64,000 nucleotides of DNA, taken from Rehmannia glutinosa. Lineage: Eukaryota; Streptophyta; Magnoliopsida; Lamiales; Orobanchaceae. The notes under the pieces are model-generated. The model saw only the letters and a list, made by a program, of their open reading frames with translations, was not told the origin of the DNA and made no database searches. The stretch is taken from positions 279,009 to 343,008 of the forward strand of contig JABTTQ020003416.1 in the NCBI GenBank assembly GCA_016081115.2. The letters are read 5' to 3'. The translations under genes were made by a program, and so were the position numbers. Positions 43,501-53,415 of this stretch are shown one piece after another (position 1 is the first letter of the stretch; every line of letters starts with the position of its first letter).

Positions 43501-45172
43501 TGTACAATATTTTGCTTATTGATACTTCTATCTTGTTTTATCTTCTTAATTATCTTAACGGATAATTACAAAAACTACTCCAAGTTTGGGATAATTACAA
43601 CACCACCCAGAGGTTTTGAAATTACAAAATTCCCTCGAAATTTGATTTTTTGTTACATTCTACACCCTTAATAAGCAAAAACATTCCAAACATCCCTTTA
43701 CATTTGTAAAAGTATTACATTTATCCCCTTACATTTAAGGCAGAATCAAATCTCAGGGGGACTTTTGATGTTTTGAAACTTCTCTGGGTTTTTTTGTAGT
43801 TACCCCAAACCTCAGGGGTAGATTTTGTAAGTATCCCTTATTTTAATTTTTATTGCTTCCCCCCCATACATGTCATGTTTAACTACTTCACGTCTGTACT
43901 TTTGGTCCTGATGTTGTAGTGAAATGCTTCTCCTAAGGCATCCTACTTTTAATGTTAATATTGCTTGAGGATATCTACATGTCTGTTATATTATTGGGTT
44001 ATCCAACTGAGATTTATGAATGCAATAACTCTTAACTGCAGGCATGATGTTTACACATGTTCTCTTTGTATCATTATTTTTATAAGCTCCTTATTTGTTT
44101 AATGCATTATTTTCTCATGAATTTAGGGGGTACCTGTGAGGCATGGTTAAGTGGCGGGAATGGATCACAATCTGTCGATCCATCACAAAACACTAAGGAT
44201 AGAGGTCGTTTTGGCGCTGATTTATTTGGTTCAGTATGTTATACTTACCAACATGGGAAATTCAGAAATTCATTCGGAGACCTCACCAGGATAGATTCTC
44301 GCTTGGATATTGGTTCGGCTTCAGCTTTAGCTAAAAAGTTTTCCAACCTTTTCAGGAGCGCACAAAGTAATGGACCACAAAACGAACTTTCCTCGCCCAG
44401 ACTGAATTTAATATTTCAGCAGCAGGTGAGATATATGTTCTCCAGATTCTTTTACCTTCCCATTTGTTTTGCTAATCTCATATGACAGGCAAGAACTGCT
44501 ATCTCGATTTTTGTATTTATAGAGAGGAGAATAATAATGATAGGATGGTGAATTTCTCATTGGTTGCACAAGATCTACTAAACAACTCATTTTAAATTGA
44601 ATCTATCAGAAAGAGGGGCCTTTTATGAGGTGAAATAAGTGCGTCGAAAATCGTTACCTCTTTTGTCAGTGAAAAGAATATCTGTGATCAACTTAGCTGT
44701 CAAAAGGAAATAACGATGTATAGCATATTTGAGATCATTATATTGCTTCAAAAATACCTTAGCAGGGGCTAGATATTCGAGATACTTTTGTAATTAAGCT
44801 AAAGCTCAAGAATAGTGTTTGTAATTACCACAAAATTGAATCTATCAGTGAAAAAAGAAACTGTGATCAACGTAGCTGTCAAAAGGAAATAATGATGCAT
44901 AGCATATTTGAGATCATTATATTGCTTCAATGATATCTTACCAAGGACTAGATGTTAAAGATAATACTGATGCAGGTGGCTGGGCCTATAGTCTTTCGAG
45001 TAGATTCCAAGTTTTCCCTCGACTCATCGTCTGGCAGACATGGGCCGCAGCTTGAAGATCTGATATGCAGCTTGAATTACTCTCTAAGACTCCTGCGTTC
45101 TGGAAAGGTGGTAGCATGGTATTCTCGAAGCGAAACGAGGGAATGATTGAGCTACGCCTCTTTGAGTTCTAA
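40526..45172 (+). CDS. TGD4: TGD4 (trigalactosyldiacylglycerol 4), chloroplast lipid-import protein
   Basis: Five exons: 40526-40800, 41813-42062, 43104-43486, 44127-44425, 44976-45172; about 467 residues versus 479 in Arabidopsis. TGD4 is an outer-envelope phosphatidic-acid-binding beta-barrel needed to import ER-made lipid for galactolipid synthesis. Homology is clear throughout: FWDLNISTPQALDGVARAVP, NWWVGLIGQF, DKSLYAIGLCSQI, ITLEATWPELFIDHKGKYWE, LLPGLCAKAAFSYEKSKDLW, HAAISGIIG, ARLD-like SRLDIGSASAL and IFQQQVAGPIVFRVDS. Splice phases are 2, 0, 1, 0. Intron 2 has a GC donor (AAG|GCAAAG). Two single-base problems: an extra C in CCCC at 43182-43185 (exon 3), and a missing G in the GGG at 45139-45141, after which the conserved ending MIELRLFEF and TAA 45170-45172 lie one frame away. 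They cancel in total length. As printed the frame is broken; I think sequence error is likelier than loss of function. Confidence 0.93.
41035..41179. mobile_element. MITE, GGGAGTGT family, in TGD4 intron 1
   Basis: GGGAGTGTCTGCAAAATCC at the left and its imperfect inverse at the right give TIRs of about 29 bp. 145 bp, flanked by T-rich sequence (TTT on both sides). The second half can fold back on the first (AAGCTGAGAA / TTCTCAGCTT). Confidence 0.75.
42063..43103 (+). other. GC-AG intron 2 of TGD4
   Basis: Donor AAG|GCAAAGTT; acceptor CCTGCAG|CTTCC. Only this junction preserves the reading FHK-LPDHDITLEATWP, which aligns with TGD4 homologues. No GT donor in the right frame and place is seen nearby. 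Confidence 0.85.
43560..43836. mobile_element. MITE, GGATAATTAC family, in TGD4 intron 3
   Basis: GGATAATTACAAAAACTAC at the left; the right end reverse-complements to GGATACTTACAAAATCTAC. About 277 bp. Other copies are at 46529-46778 and 59179-59467. Confidence 0.75.
44596..44962 (+). repeat. diverged tandem duplication in TGD4 intron 4
   Basis: 44596-44778 and 44835-44962 share phrases in the same order: GAATCTATCAG, TAGCTGTCAAAAGGAAATAA, and ATATTTGAGATCATTATATT. Two ancient copies with indels. The second copy ends just before the exon 5 acceptor, so the duplication may have brought along a spare branch-point region. Confidence 0.7.
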
Positions 45173-45528
45173 CTTTACTTTTGCACCCTTAGAGTGCTTG
45201 AAGGTGATTTCAGTTTTAGCCTGCATATGGTTATGTTATGCCTAGAGGCATTATTAGTAGACAGGTTTTTGGTACCTAGTTATTCTCCATTCTATTTGCT
45301 CTGTGTAAGAGACAAATTAGAAGTTTTGCAACCTTTTTTGGTTAAAAAGGTTAAAAGGGGATAAGATTGCAAGTTGCAAACTCAACAAAACCGCATGTTC
45401 AATATCAAAACTATCCCAAAAAAAAAAAGGAGAATGAAGAAATAAAACAAAACATTTCTGCTCCTAAGGATTGCAAAGAAGAAACTAAGAAAAATGACTT
45501 CTCTTTGTTTAAACTATCTACCTAGAGG

Positions 45529-46473
45529 TAGGGATGTTAAAAGGGTTGCGGCCCGTTGGCCCGGACCGTTTAAATCGAAAAAAAAAAAAAGAGGGTTAGG
45601 GCCGAATTATTTTGGCATGTTTAAATTTGGGCCTTTTTGGCCCGGACCGTTAATGGCTTTTGTTAGGGTATTTTTAAAAAATAAATATAATTTTAATATC
45701 TTATATCTACTTTATTACCTATTAATTTATTAGTAAAATTATTTTCAAATTCACATCTTCTTATCTTTAAGTTTAACTTTATTAAACAAGCTATATTTCT
45801 TGACAAGCTTCTTTTTTATTTATTTTATTTATTACTTAATTTAGTTTTTCGATTTTTATTCGAATAAGAAAACGTCACGTAGTTTTATTAGATTATTTAG
45901 GATATAAAATATATTTCTAAATGGTGTTAAATCTACTTTTATAATTTTGTTAATGCAATGTAATTATAAACTATGAATGGCTTTTTTTTTTTTTTGTAAT
46001 GAATAGATTAGCTTTAAATGTTAAAATTAAATGTTATATATGAGCAAGTTTAAAAATTTTAGATTTAGATATGCAATTTTTAAATTTTAACTTATAATCA
46101 TATGAGTAATTATAGAAAAAGGTGTTAAATTTTAGATTTAGATATGTATTTTGTTTTCAAAATTTAGATCATAAAACATTTAATTTTATAAGTTTGTTAA
46201 TGCAATGTAATTAGAAACTTTGCATGGATTTTATTTATGATGAATAGTTTAACTTAAAATGTTAAACTTAAATGTTATATATATTCGAGTTTAAAATTTT
46301 AGATTTAAATATATAATTTTAATTTTTTGACTTATAGCCCGATAGTGGCCTGTTTAGCCCGAAGCCCGTTAGGGTTATGGTTAGGGTTATGTTCCAATAT
46401 TGCTAGCCCGTTTAGTCTGAAGCCCGCTAGGACTGGTCCTATAAGGCTAGGGCCAGCCCGTTTAACATCTCTA
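45529..46473. mobile_element. hAT-like non-autonomous element downstream of TGD4
   Basis: TAGGGATGTTAA at the left and the inverse TTAACATCTCTA at the right. Flanking 8-mers CCTAGAGG and CCCAGAGA match 6/8. The subterminal zones repeat GCCCGTT / GGCCCG words. The AT-rich core has two related segments of about 160 bp (45880-46070 and 46130-46310). No ORF. Confidence 0.65.
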
Positions 46474-46528
46474 CCCAGAGACATACAAAGTTTAGTGGAA
46501 AAACAGCTTGCTTTATGATAAATGATAG

Positions 46529-46778
46529 GGATCGTTACAAAAACCTTCCTAAGGTTAGGGCTAATCACAAAAAAACCCAGAGCTACTACCTAAACATTAT
46601 ATTTTTCCCTTCATAAGCAAAAAATATTTCAAAATTCCCCTAATATTTATAGAAATATTAGAACTACTACCCCTTATATTTAAGATGGAATTAAACCTTA
46701 GGGGTTATTTGTAATTTTGGAATATCTTCTTTTGTAATTAGCTCAAACTTGAGGGTTATATTTATTTAGTAATTATCC
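46529..46778. mobile_element. MITE, GGATAATTAC family
   Basis: The left GGATCGTTACAAAAACC and the right inverse of GGATAATTACTAAATAA match the family ends of 43560-43836. About 250 bp. Confidence 0.65.
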
Positions 46779-46909
46779 TTAAATGATAATCTTATATGCT
46801 TTTCTGTCCAAGTGTTAAAATCAGTTGTATGTTATAATGGCAATGGGCTTGTCAATTGGCAGTCCCACGAAACCATTTTGTGACAGATTTTCTCCTAACA
46901 CCAGATAAA

Positions 46910-47506
46910 TTAGGGTCTGTTTGTTTATGTTTTCATGGTCCATTTCAGGTTTAAGGTTGGAAATAAATTTTGAGAATTTATTGGTTTCGTGTGGAAATTG
47001 GGCTTGTATTTGGATGAATGAATTGAAATGTGTTTTATGTAGGGTTGGAAATGAGATTGTGTTTGGTTTGAGTAGTTTTGAAATATTATTTTATGTATAT
47101 AATAATTGAAAAGTTGTTAGTGGTGGGGTCCACTTCAATATTTTAATTTGAATATATAATATTATATTTGTAAGATTATAGTTGGTGGGTCCCATTAGAT
47201 AGTTATAATTTAAAAATAGTAATATTTTAAGTAGATAAAGTTGATAATGGTGGGTCCCACATATATAATTGGGTTAAAATATGAAAATAGTGATTGATGA
47301 GTGATGTAGGGTAGTGTATAGGTTTGAGAATAGAAATTATAGGTTTGAAAATAGAAATTATAGGTTTGAGATGTTGTTTTATGTGAAAAATAGAAAATGA
47401 AAATGATGATTTCCATTGGAAATTTTATGAACAAACATGATTCCACTTTTTATGTGTAGTTGGAAGGCGGAAAAGCATTGGAAAAACATAAACAAACAAG
47501 GCCTAA
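46910..47506. mobile_element. TIR element of the GGTCTGTTTGTTTATG type
   Basis: Left TTAGGGTCTGTTTGTTTATG and right CATAAACAAACAAGGCCTAA are about 20-bp inverted repeats, about 597 bp apart. A 21-bp unit (AGGTTTGAGAATAGAAATTAT) is repeated 2.5 times at 47320-47371. Three GGTGGG(T/G)(T/C)CC phrases are spaced through the middle. Confidence 0.7.
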
Positions 47507-48470
47507 GAATTTGATCTTCACTATTGTGACTATTCAATAAAATTTTTCTTACCAAAACAATTCTATTTAAGAGGGTTTATATGCGGATGAAATTGTCTAT
47601 CAAAAATCGAAATGGTATTTAATCTTTCTATTTCACCGTATTTATGAAATTGTCAATTGATAACCATTAATAAAACATATGAAAATTTTAAAACGGTGGA
47701 ATATGAGATTGACACTTTATTTTGGAATAAAAGATCTAATCCGATTTATACCCATGTAGTAACAGTAGTTTACTGAGTACAACTTGTGCGACAAATACTA
47801 GTGAAATGGTTGGTAGAAAATGGAATGTTGAGATTATAAATGCATTTTGGGAAAAGGAATTGTTGACAAGATCAACATTTTGTGCTCCAACTCCATTTCC
47901 GTCCTTATTGTTTCTCCATTTACCAAAGGAGATAATGTTTTTCTCGTAGTCCACCACCAACAATCTAAGGCGTTGTAACATTGTAGTGGGTAATTCAAAG
48001 CTGCCCCAAATTTCATAAACTGAAAAACAATTAACTAAAAAAGATAAAACTTACTTAAATAAAAACAGAGTTTTCTCGTAAATTATAGTTCAAATGAAGT
48101 TCTAATTCACAAGTTACGATTATTTTGTGAACCAAATATACATTGTAATTGTTTTGAAACCCAAATTAAAGTCCCAAATTCTTCACAGAAAAATCATTTT
48201 GATTGGTTGAATTGGCCAACATAGTAAATTTCGACCGATAAAACAAACAACAATAACCAATGTATGATATTAGAACATCTAGTAATCCTCCTCAAGATTT
48301 AAATGTGAATGGGTGATTATTTTCATATATAGTATTATAGTGTCGTTTTGATTGTTTTTATAAATTTCAAGCTGAATTACATGTGTAAACATTCAATATT
48401 ACTATCATATCGTGATTTGTTAACTATAAAATGGTTTGAGGTTTTAATCACAAGGGATAAACGATCATTA
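47507..48470. other. AT-rich intergenic DNA
   Basis: No gene or repeat that I can support. Confidence 0.45.

Positions 48471-48506
<36 letters not shown>
48471..48506. repeat. (TA)n microsatellite
   Basis: An uninterrupted TA run abuts the left end of the TIR element at 48507. Confidence 0.9.
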
Positions 48507-48509
<3 letters not shown>

Positions 48510-49524
48510 AGGATCGTAAGACCACCCTCCTAGGTTAGTCATGCAGGACTAAATCTACACCATCCAAATAGTAAATCAATGGCCATGATATATTACAATA
48601 TATACAACATTTCATAAGTAAGTATACAACAGAAGGGATAAAATATGAATTTAGGAAATTAAATATAGTAACCGCTTCCTAAAAATTAGGGACGTGATTT
48701 TGTATTGATCACGTCCCCATAATCAAGCGATTCACCTTTCATTTCTCTCCCTTCCCGTTCGAACCTGCAAATTATTCAAATATGGCAACAAAATCGTGCA
48801 ACGATTAATGAAAAGTATACAATTACACTAAACCAACTATACATTAAAACATTACTAAGTATACATGAACAATTAACTAAGTATACAATTATACTAAACT
48901 ACATGTACATTAAAACTTTACTAAGTATACAGAAACATTTAACTAAGTATACAATTACATTGAATTAACTATACATTAAAATAATACTATGTATACGAAA
49001 TATTTAACTAAGTATACAATTCTTTGAATTACTTATATAAATAAGTATACATTTTCATTGAACTAGGTATACAAATCCACGAACTAAGTATACAAATTCA
49101 CTAAACTACTTACTAAACTACTTATATAAGTAAGAATACGATTCCACTTTGAACCAAGTATACAAATCCACCGAACTAAATATACAATAAAAACACGACT
49201 AAGTATACAAGTCCACTGAACTAATTATACAATAAAACGATTATTCACAAATATGGCGGAAAGAAGTATCAATTTTGAAAAAAACGCTTGAAGTTGATGA
49301 TTTTTCCTCCCTAAAAATCGGGGCGAAAAGGTAGGATTATGTTTCCTTAAAAATAGCTAATAATCGTCCAATTAACATAATTAATTAAATATAAAAGTAC
49401 AATTATACCCTTATATGCCTAAATTAACTAAAATGATCTACACCATCCAAATTTTTTTAAATCAAGAGTCCATAAGTGTTCTTATGGACTAACCTAAAGG
49501 ATTGGTCTCATTTGAACCAATCCC
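48507..49524. mobile_element. (TA)n-embedded TIR element E1 with GTATAC iterons
   Basis: Left GGGAGGATCGTAAGACCAC...TAGGTTAGTC; the right end reverse-complements to GGGATTGGTTCAAATGAGACC...TAGGTTAGTC. TIRs about 36 bp, total about 1.02 kb, flanked by (TA)n and by TATATA. The interior (about 48615-49235) carries roughly 15 irregularly spaced AAGTATACAA-like words, mixed with AACTATACATTAAAAC. No transposase ORF. Related to 54557-56234, 56241-57739 and 57764-58820. Confidence 0.7.
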
Positions 49525-49930
49525 TATATACATATATTATAGTATATCAACAAAATATAAATTGACATTAATTAATTAAGCCAATATTTGAAACTTGATT
49601 TTCTTTCATGTTTGGTATATATATTGAGCCCACAAAACGTATATATAAGTGTAATAAGTGCAATACATTTATTTTTCATTCTTTCTTCTCAATATCTAGG
49701 GACCTAGAACAAAAGGTAGCTAGTTATTTCACAAATAATATAAAGTATCTCAAATCAAATTTATTAAGACTTGAAGAAAAATATTCAAATATATAACTCC
49801 AAGACCACTGCAGTTTAGAAGTTTCTTGTTTATTGGGACCAGCAATTTCCTCCAATCACTCCGAGACTGGAGCTTACCAACGAATTTGGAAAACGGGGCA
49901 TAAATTAAGGAGTATATATACTTTGACCCC
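49525..49930. other. AT-rich intergenic DNA
   Basis: Nothing recognised apart from its role as the insertion site of the next retroposon. Confidence 0.4.
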
Positions 49931-49948
49931 ATATATTATTGCTTTGTA

Positions 49949-50655
49949 CTCTTCCTTTAACTGAGAGATCTCCCCAGATCTCTCTCTCTCAAAAACTCTC
50001 ACTCTAAAAACCCTAAACCACCGCCGCCCCCTCCTCTCTCTCCCCACCATGTCTTTCCCCAACCTTGGCCCTCCTCTACCATGGTAGGAGACCAAATATC
50101 CCATGGTCTCGGTCGGTGTCACCGCTCCTTCCTTAAACGCTTCTTCTCTTGCGGGTATGGTCTCTTAGAATTTGGCTTGCGGGCTTAGAAGTGATGCTAG
50201 TGGTGGTGGCGGTTTTGGATATGGCTTTGGCGGAGATGGTGCGGTGTGGATATGAGGAGGAGAGGCAATCTTTTACCCTTTGATCTTTTATCTTTATGTA
50301 ATGGTGTTTTATTCGTCCCCATTAGGTGGCTTGTTTTGTCAATAAGTGGCTTTTTTCGATTTTATTTGTCCTGTGTGGATTTGCTTTCGAGGAAGGCTCG
50401 GATGTCTTTATTACAGGATGATATGTATGAAACGAGATCAAATTTTTTGGTGACGTGTTTTGTCCAATACAGTGCGAAGTTCGATCTATGGATTAGTCGG
50501 ATCTGTTGTGGTTTAAAATTTGTTTTTAGATTCAGATAGATCTATAATCCAAAGGCTTGCAATTGTTTACATCCATTGTCATTTAACTTGGGTTGTAAGT
50601 TTCTTCATTTTTATGAATGAAATTCATTCTCGCTCAAAAAAAAAAAAAAAAAAAA
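49949..50655 (+). mobile_element. 707-bp poly(A) retroposon A with 18-bp TSD
   Basis: ATATATTATTGCTTTGTA occurs at 49931-49948 and again at 50656-50673. The insert starts with a CT-rich leader containing AAACCCTAAACC, has an ATG in good context (50049), a G/T-rich middle, and ends with a LINE-like 3' tail (TTTTTATGAATGAAATTC) and 19 A residues. The ATG ORF closes after a dozen codons. Long TSD, poly(A) and no LTRs point to target-primed reverse transcription by LINE machinery. Same length and layout as 62901-63608. Confidence 0.85.
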
Positions 50656-50673
50656 TATATTATTGCTTTGTAT

Positions 50674-50957
50674 CAATTGTCCCCATTTATAAATATATTC
50701 AGAGATTCTCATAAATGAATGAAAAATTATATTAATGGATGAATTAAGTAAAATATTAGATTGAGTTTAATTTGCTCTCTCTACCATATCGGATGGTAAA
50801 TGGATGAGTATATATTTTGTCCCTTCCTTCGATTGACAGATTAAATTGTAATTTTAATAGAATATGGAGTTTTATGGGAAACATACAAAATTAGGCAATC
50901 AATTAAATTATGAATTAAATTTAACCATGATATACCTCAAATTTGAAGAGTTTACAA
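50674..50957. other. AT-rich intergenic DNA, ATL4-like 3' flank
   Basis: No ORF; downstream of the ATL4-like gene on its own strand, so the transcript's 3' UTR and poly(A) site probably lie here. Confidence 0.4.
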
Positions 50958-51970
50958 TTAAATACCAGAAAGCCAGCGAAATATTTCACTTATTTCCTCT
51001 CCGACCCGGTACGCCTCCAAATCCTCGGGGCCAACGATAGCCTCGTTACGGCGGCTGCTGCCGGAGAAAAACCTGCCGGAGCTTCTAAACGACATCGTAC
51101 GAGAAGAAATAGAAAATGACGCCAGCCTGTCTAGCCAGTTCCTCCTCCGGAAACCTCCGCTGCCAAAGCCTCCGCCGGTATCGAAATTCCGACCGATGAC
51201 TCCTTGCCATTTGAATTGGAATCGGAAACTCCTCTGCTATGAGTACTTGTGGACCCTACCGAAACCTCGTATTCATTATCATCCACAATGTACTCGAAGG
51301 AGCCTACTGAGTACGACCGCCGCGTTTCCGGATTCGACTCTGCACCGCGGCGGCGACTGATACTTCCGATCTCAATCCGAAAACTCCCGCCGTTTCCGTT
51401 TCCTTCTCTCAAGCTGGTATCACTTTTCCCGCGATTTTCGGCGGAGAGGATTTTATCGAGTACGTCGCAGCCAGAGGAGACCACGGTGGACCTGCAGAGA
51501 GGACACGTTTGATTGGATACGATCCACGCGTCGATGCACGCGGCATGAAATGCGTGGCAGCAGAGCGGCAGCAAACGGAGCCGATCGTGCGGCTCGAACT
51601 TGGACAAGCACACCGCGCAGTCCCCGCCGGCGATGTTCGGTGTGACGGAGCGGAAGGTGAAGAGCGGAAGAGAGTCGAGCAAACCATTAGACGCCACGTG
51701 GAATTGCTGCTGGTTCGAAGAAGCGTCGTGCCGGAAAACGACGTCGTCGGCGGAGGCGGAGAAGGAGCGGTGGAACCGCCTGGAGAGGAAACGGAGGAGG
51801 AGGTAAATGGAAGCAGAGACGATAACAGCAGAGGCGATGATTGTAATCACTGTAATAATGGAGGACCAAGTAGCGGCGGCGGCGGAGGAGAAATATGGAG
51901 ATGACGTGTCGTGAGGTGGTGGCGGTTGCGTGATGACGGCGAGTGGAGGCGGCGCTGTAGTAGTAGACAT
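50958..51970 (-). CDS. ATL4: ATL4-like RING-H2 E3 ubiquitin ligase, frameshifted near the C terminus
   Basis: ATG at 51970. A Pro-rich N terminus is followed by one membrane helix at about residues 35-61 (IITVITIIASAVIVSASIYL), a basic juxtamembrane stretch, a weak GLD-type motif (NGLLDSLPLFTF), then a RING-H2 domain: CAVCLSKF, CCHAFHAACIDAW, CPLCRS, with all eight metal ligands. ATL proteins are membrane-anchored ubiquitin ligases, many induced by elicitors. RIEIGSISRRR and YSVGSFEYIVDD match ATL4 of Arabidopsis beyond the RING. The open frame stops at 51131 after 279 codons, but one frame away the conserved ATL4 tail continues (NWLDRL, RTMSFRSSGRFFSGSSRR, EEISEIFRWLSG) to TAA at 50958. One lost base at about 51145 (minus GGAGGAGGAACTGG) explains it; restored length would be about 337, close to ATL4's 334. 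Intronless, as usual for ATLs. Confidence 0.9.
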
Positions 51971-52139
51971 ATTTTCTGAGAGAAATGGGAGTGTTTGGAA
52001 ACTGGATTAGGCCATATGTATTTTGTAAAGACTAAAGAGAGATGGTGATGGGGTTGGGGACAGTAGGTACTTATTACGACGTGTTTGGTGTTTTTGTAGG
52101 GTGTGGCACGTGATTTTCACGAGTGGGCGTTTACATGAC

Positions 52140-53083
52140 AAAATATTGAGCAAATGGGGGAAGCTACCCACTTGGATTGAACAAAAACTTTTATGGCGTG
52201 TGAGATAAAAACAAGTTTTTATCCACTTTTGTGGTTCTTTTACCCAAATACCCGATCTTTTTCTCTCACATATTTCTCTCTCACATTAATATACTTTCTT
52301 TATTTTGATTTTTAACACAAGTTTTAGTTTTTTTAAAACAAAATCGATTTTTGTGAAATCGTTTATTATAAAAAATTGAAAATAATTTTGAGTTTTTATT
52401 ATTTTATAATTTCAAGATACTTTAAAAAAATGAAAAATATTCTCGAAAAAATGGAAAATATTTTCGAAAAAGTGTGTAGTTTTTTTTAAACCATTTTCAT
52501 ATTTTTGTTTCTTTTTTGTTTTTAAACAAATTATCGTGTTTTTTTATATTTTAATATTTAGAATTGAAAATTTCGAATCTAAGATGCTGACTTTGTACAC
52601 GATATATCGTGCCTATATTGAACGAGCACAATATCGTGCCTCGGTAAAAATTAGGCAAGATATATCGTGTGCACTATATTGGGCGCGATATCGTGCCTCA
52701 AGAAAAATTAGGCACGATATCGCGCCTCGGTAAAAATTGGGCACGATATTGTGCCCAATATTCGTGCCCAATTTTAAATAAGGCACGATATATCGTCCTC
52801 GATTAAAATTAGACCGATATCGTGCCCAATTTTAAATAAGGCACGATATGAGCACGATATGGGTATACGATTTTATACATAGGTGTGTGTGTATTTGGGG
52901 AAAGTGTACACGATTTTCAAGGAAAGCATTAATTGCATCGTTTCAAAATTCAAAATTCAAAAACACCAACTTAAAGAAGGGCAATTAAGCCAATTTGGGT
53001 AGAAAAGAGTTTTGTTATCTTGGTGGGTAAAGAAAAAAAGTACCTTATCCATAGTGGGTACTTAAAAATTGCCCCAAAATATT
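52140..53083. mobile_element. TIR element with a CACGATATCGTG palindrome array
   Basis: Left AATATTGAGCAAATGGGGG...TACCCACTTGGAT; the right end reverse-complements to AATATTTTGGGGCAATTTTT...TACCCACTATGGAT. TIRs imperfect, about 40 bp, total about 0.94 kb. No ORF. The middle (52595-52865) is the palindrome array listed separately. Confidence 0.55.
52595..52865. repeat. array of GGCACGATATCGTGCC-type palindromes
   Basis: At least ten occurrences of GCACGATAT or its complement (GGCACGATATCGTGCC and variants CGATATATCG, CGATATTGTGCC), separated by AT-rich links such as TCGGTAAAAATTAGG and CAATTTTAAATAAGG at about 27-32-bp pitch. Confidence 0.85.
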
Positions 53084-53415
53084 ATGATGTTACGGTTTTT
53101 TTATTTTTATTTTTATTTTATTTTTTTGAAATATGTTATGGTTTATTATTGGGACATTGTGTTTTAAGGTTTACTTCAACTCTATAATCTAAAATGTTTG
53201 CCAAACATTTTTGCAGTATTAAATTGGATAATAAGTATATACATTTACATAAATGATATCAATCTGAAATGGTGTATATGTGAGCGGATGAAATCTTCTA
53301 TTTCAAAATCGTGTTTTCGAATTAAGCGAGAATTAAGATCGAAAGTTCATCTTAAAAGTAACCTCAAACAAGTACTTAATATGTTGGTATTCATTTTGAT
53401 TTTGATTCCTAAATG

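Noticed and set aside
51509..51904. 131-codon plus-strand ORF
   Set aside because: Antisense shadow of the ATL4-like gene; Glu/Gly-rich because of the GC-rich opposite strand.
52595..52865. CRISPR-like array
   Set aside because: Short palindromes with near-identical AT-rich links, not unique spacers; plant nuclear context.
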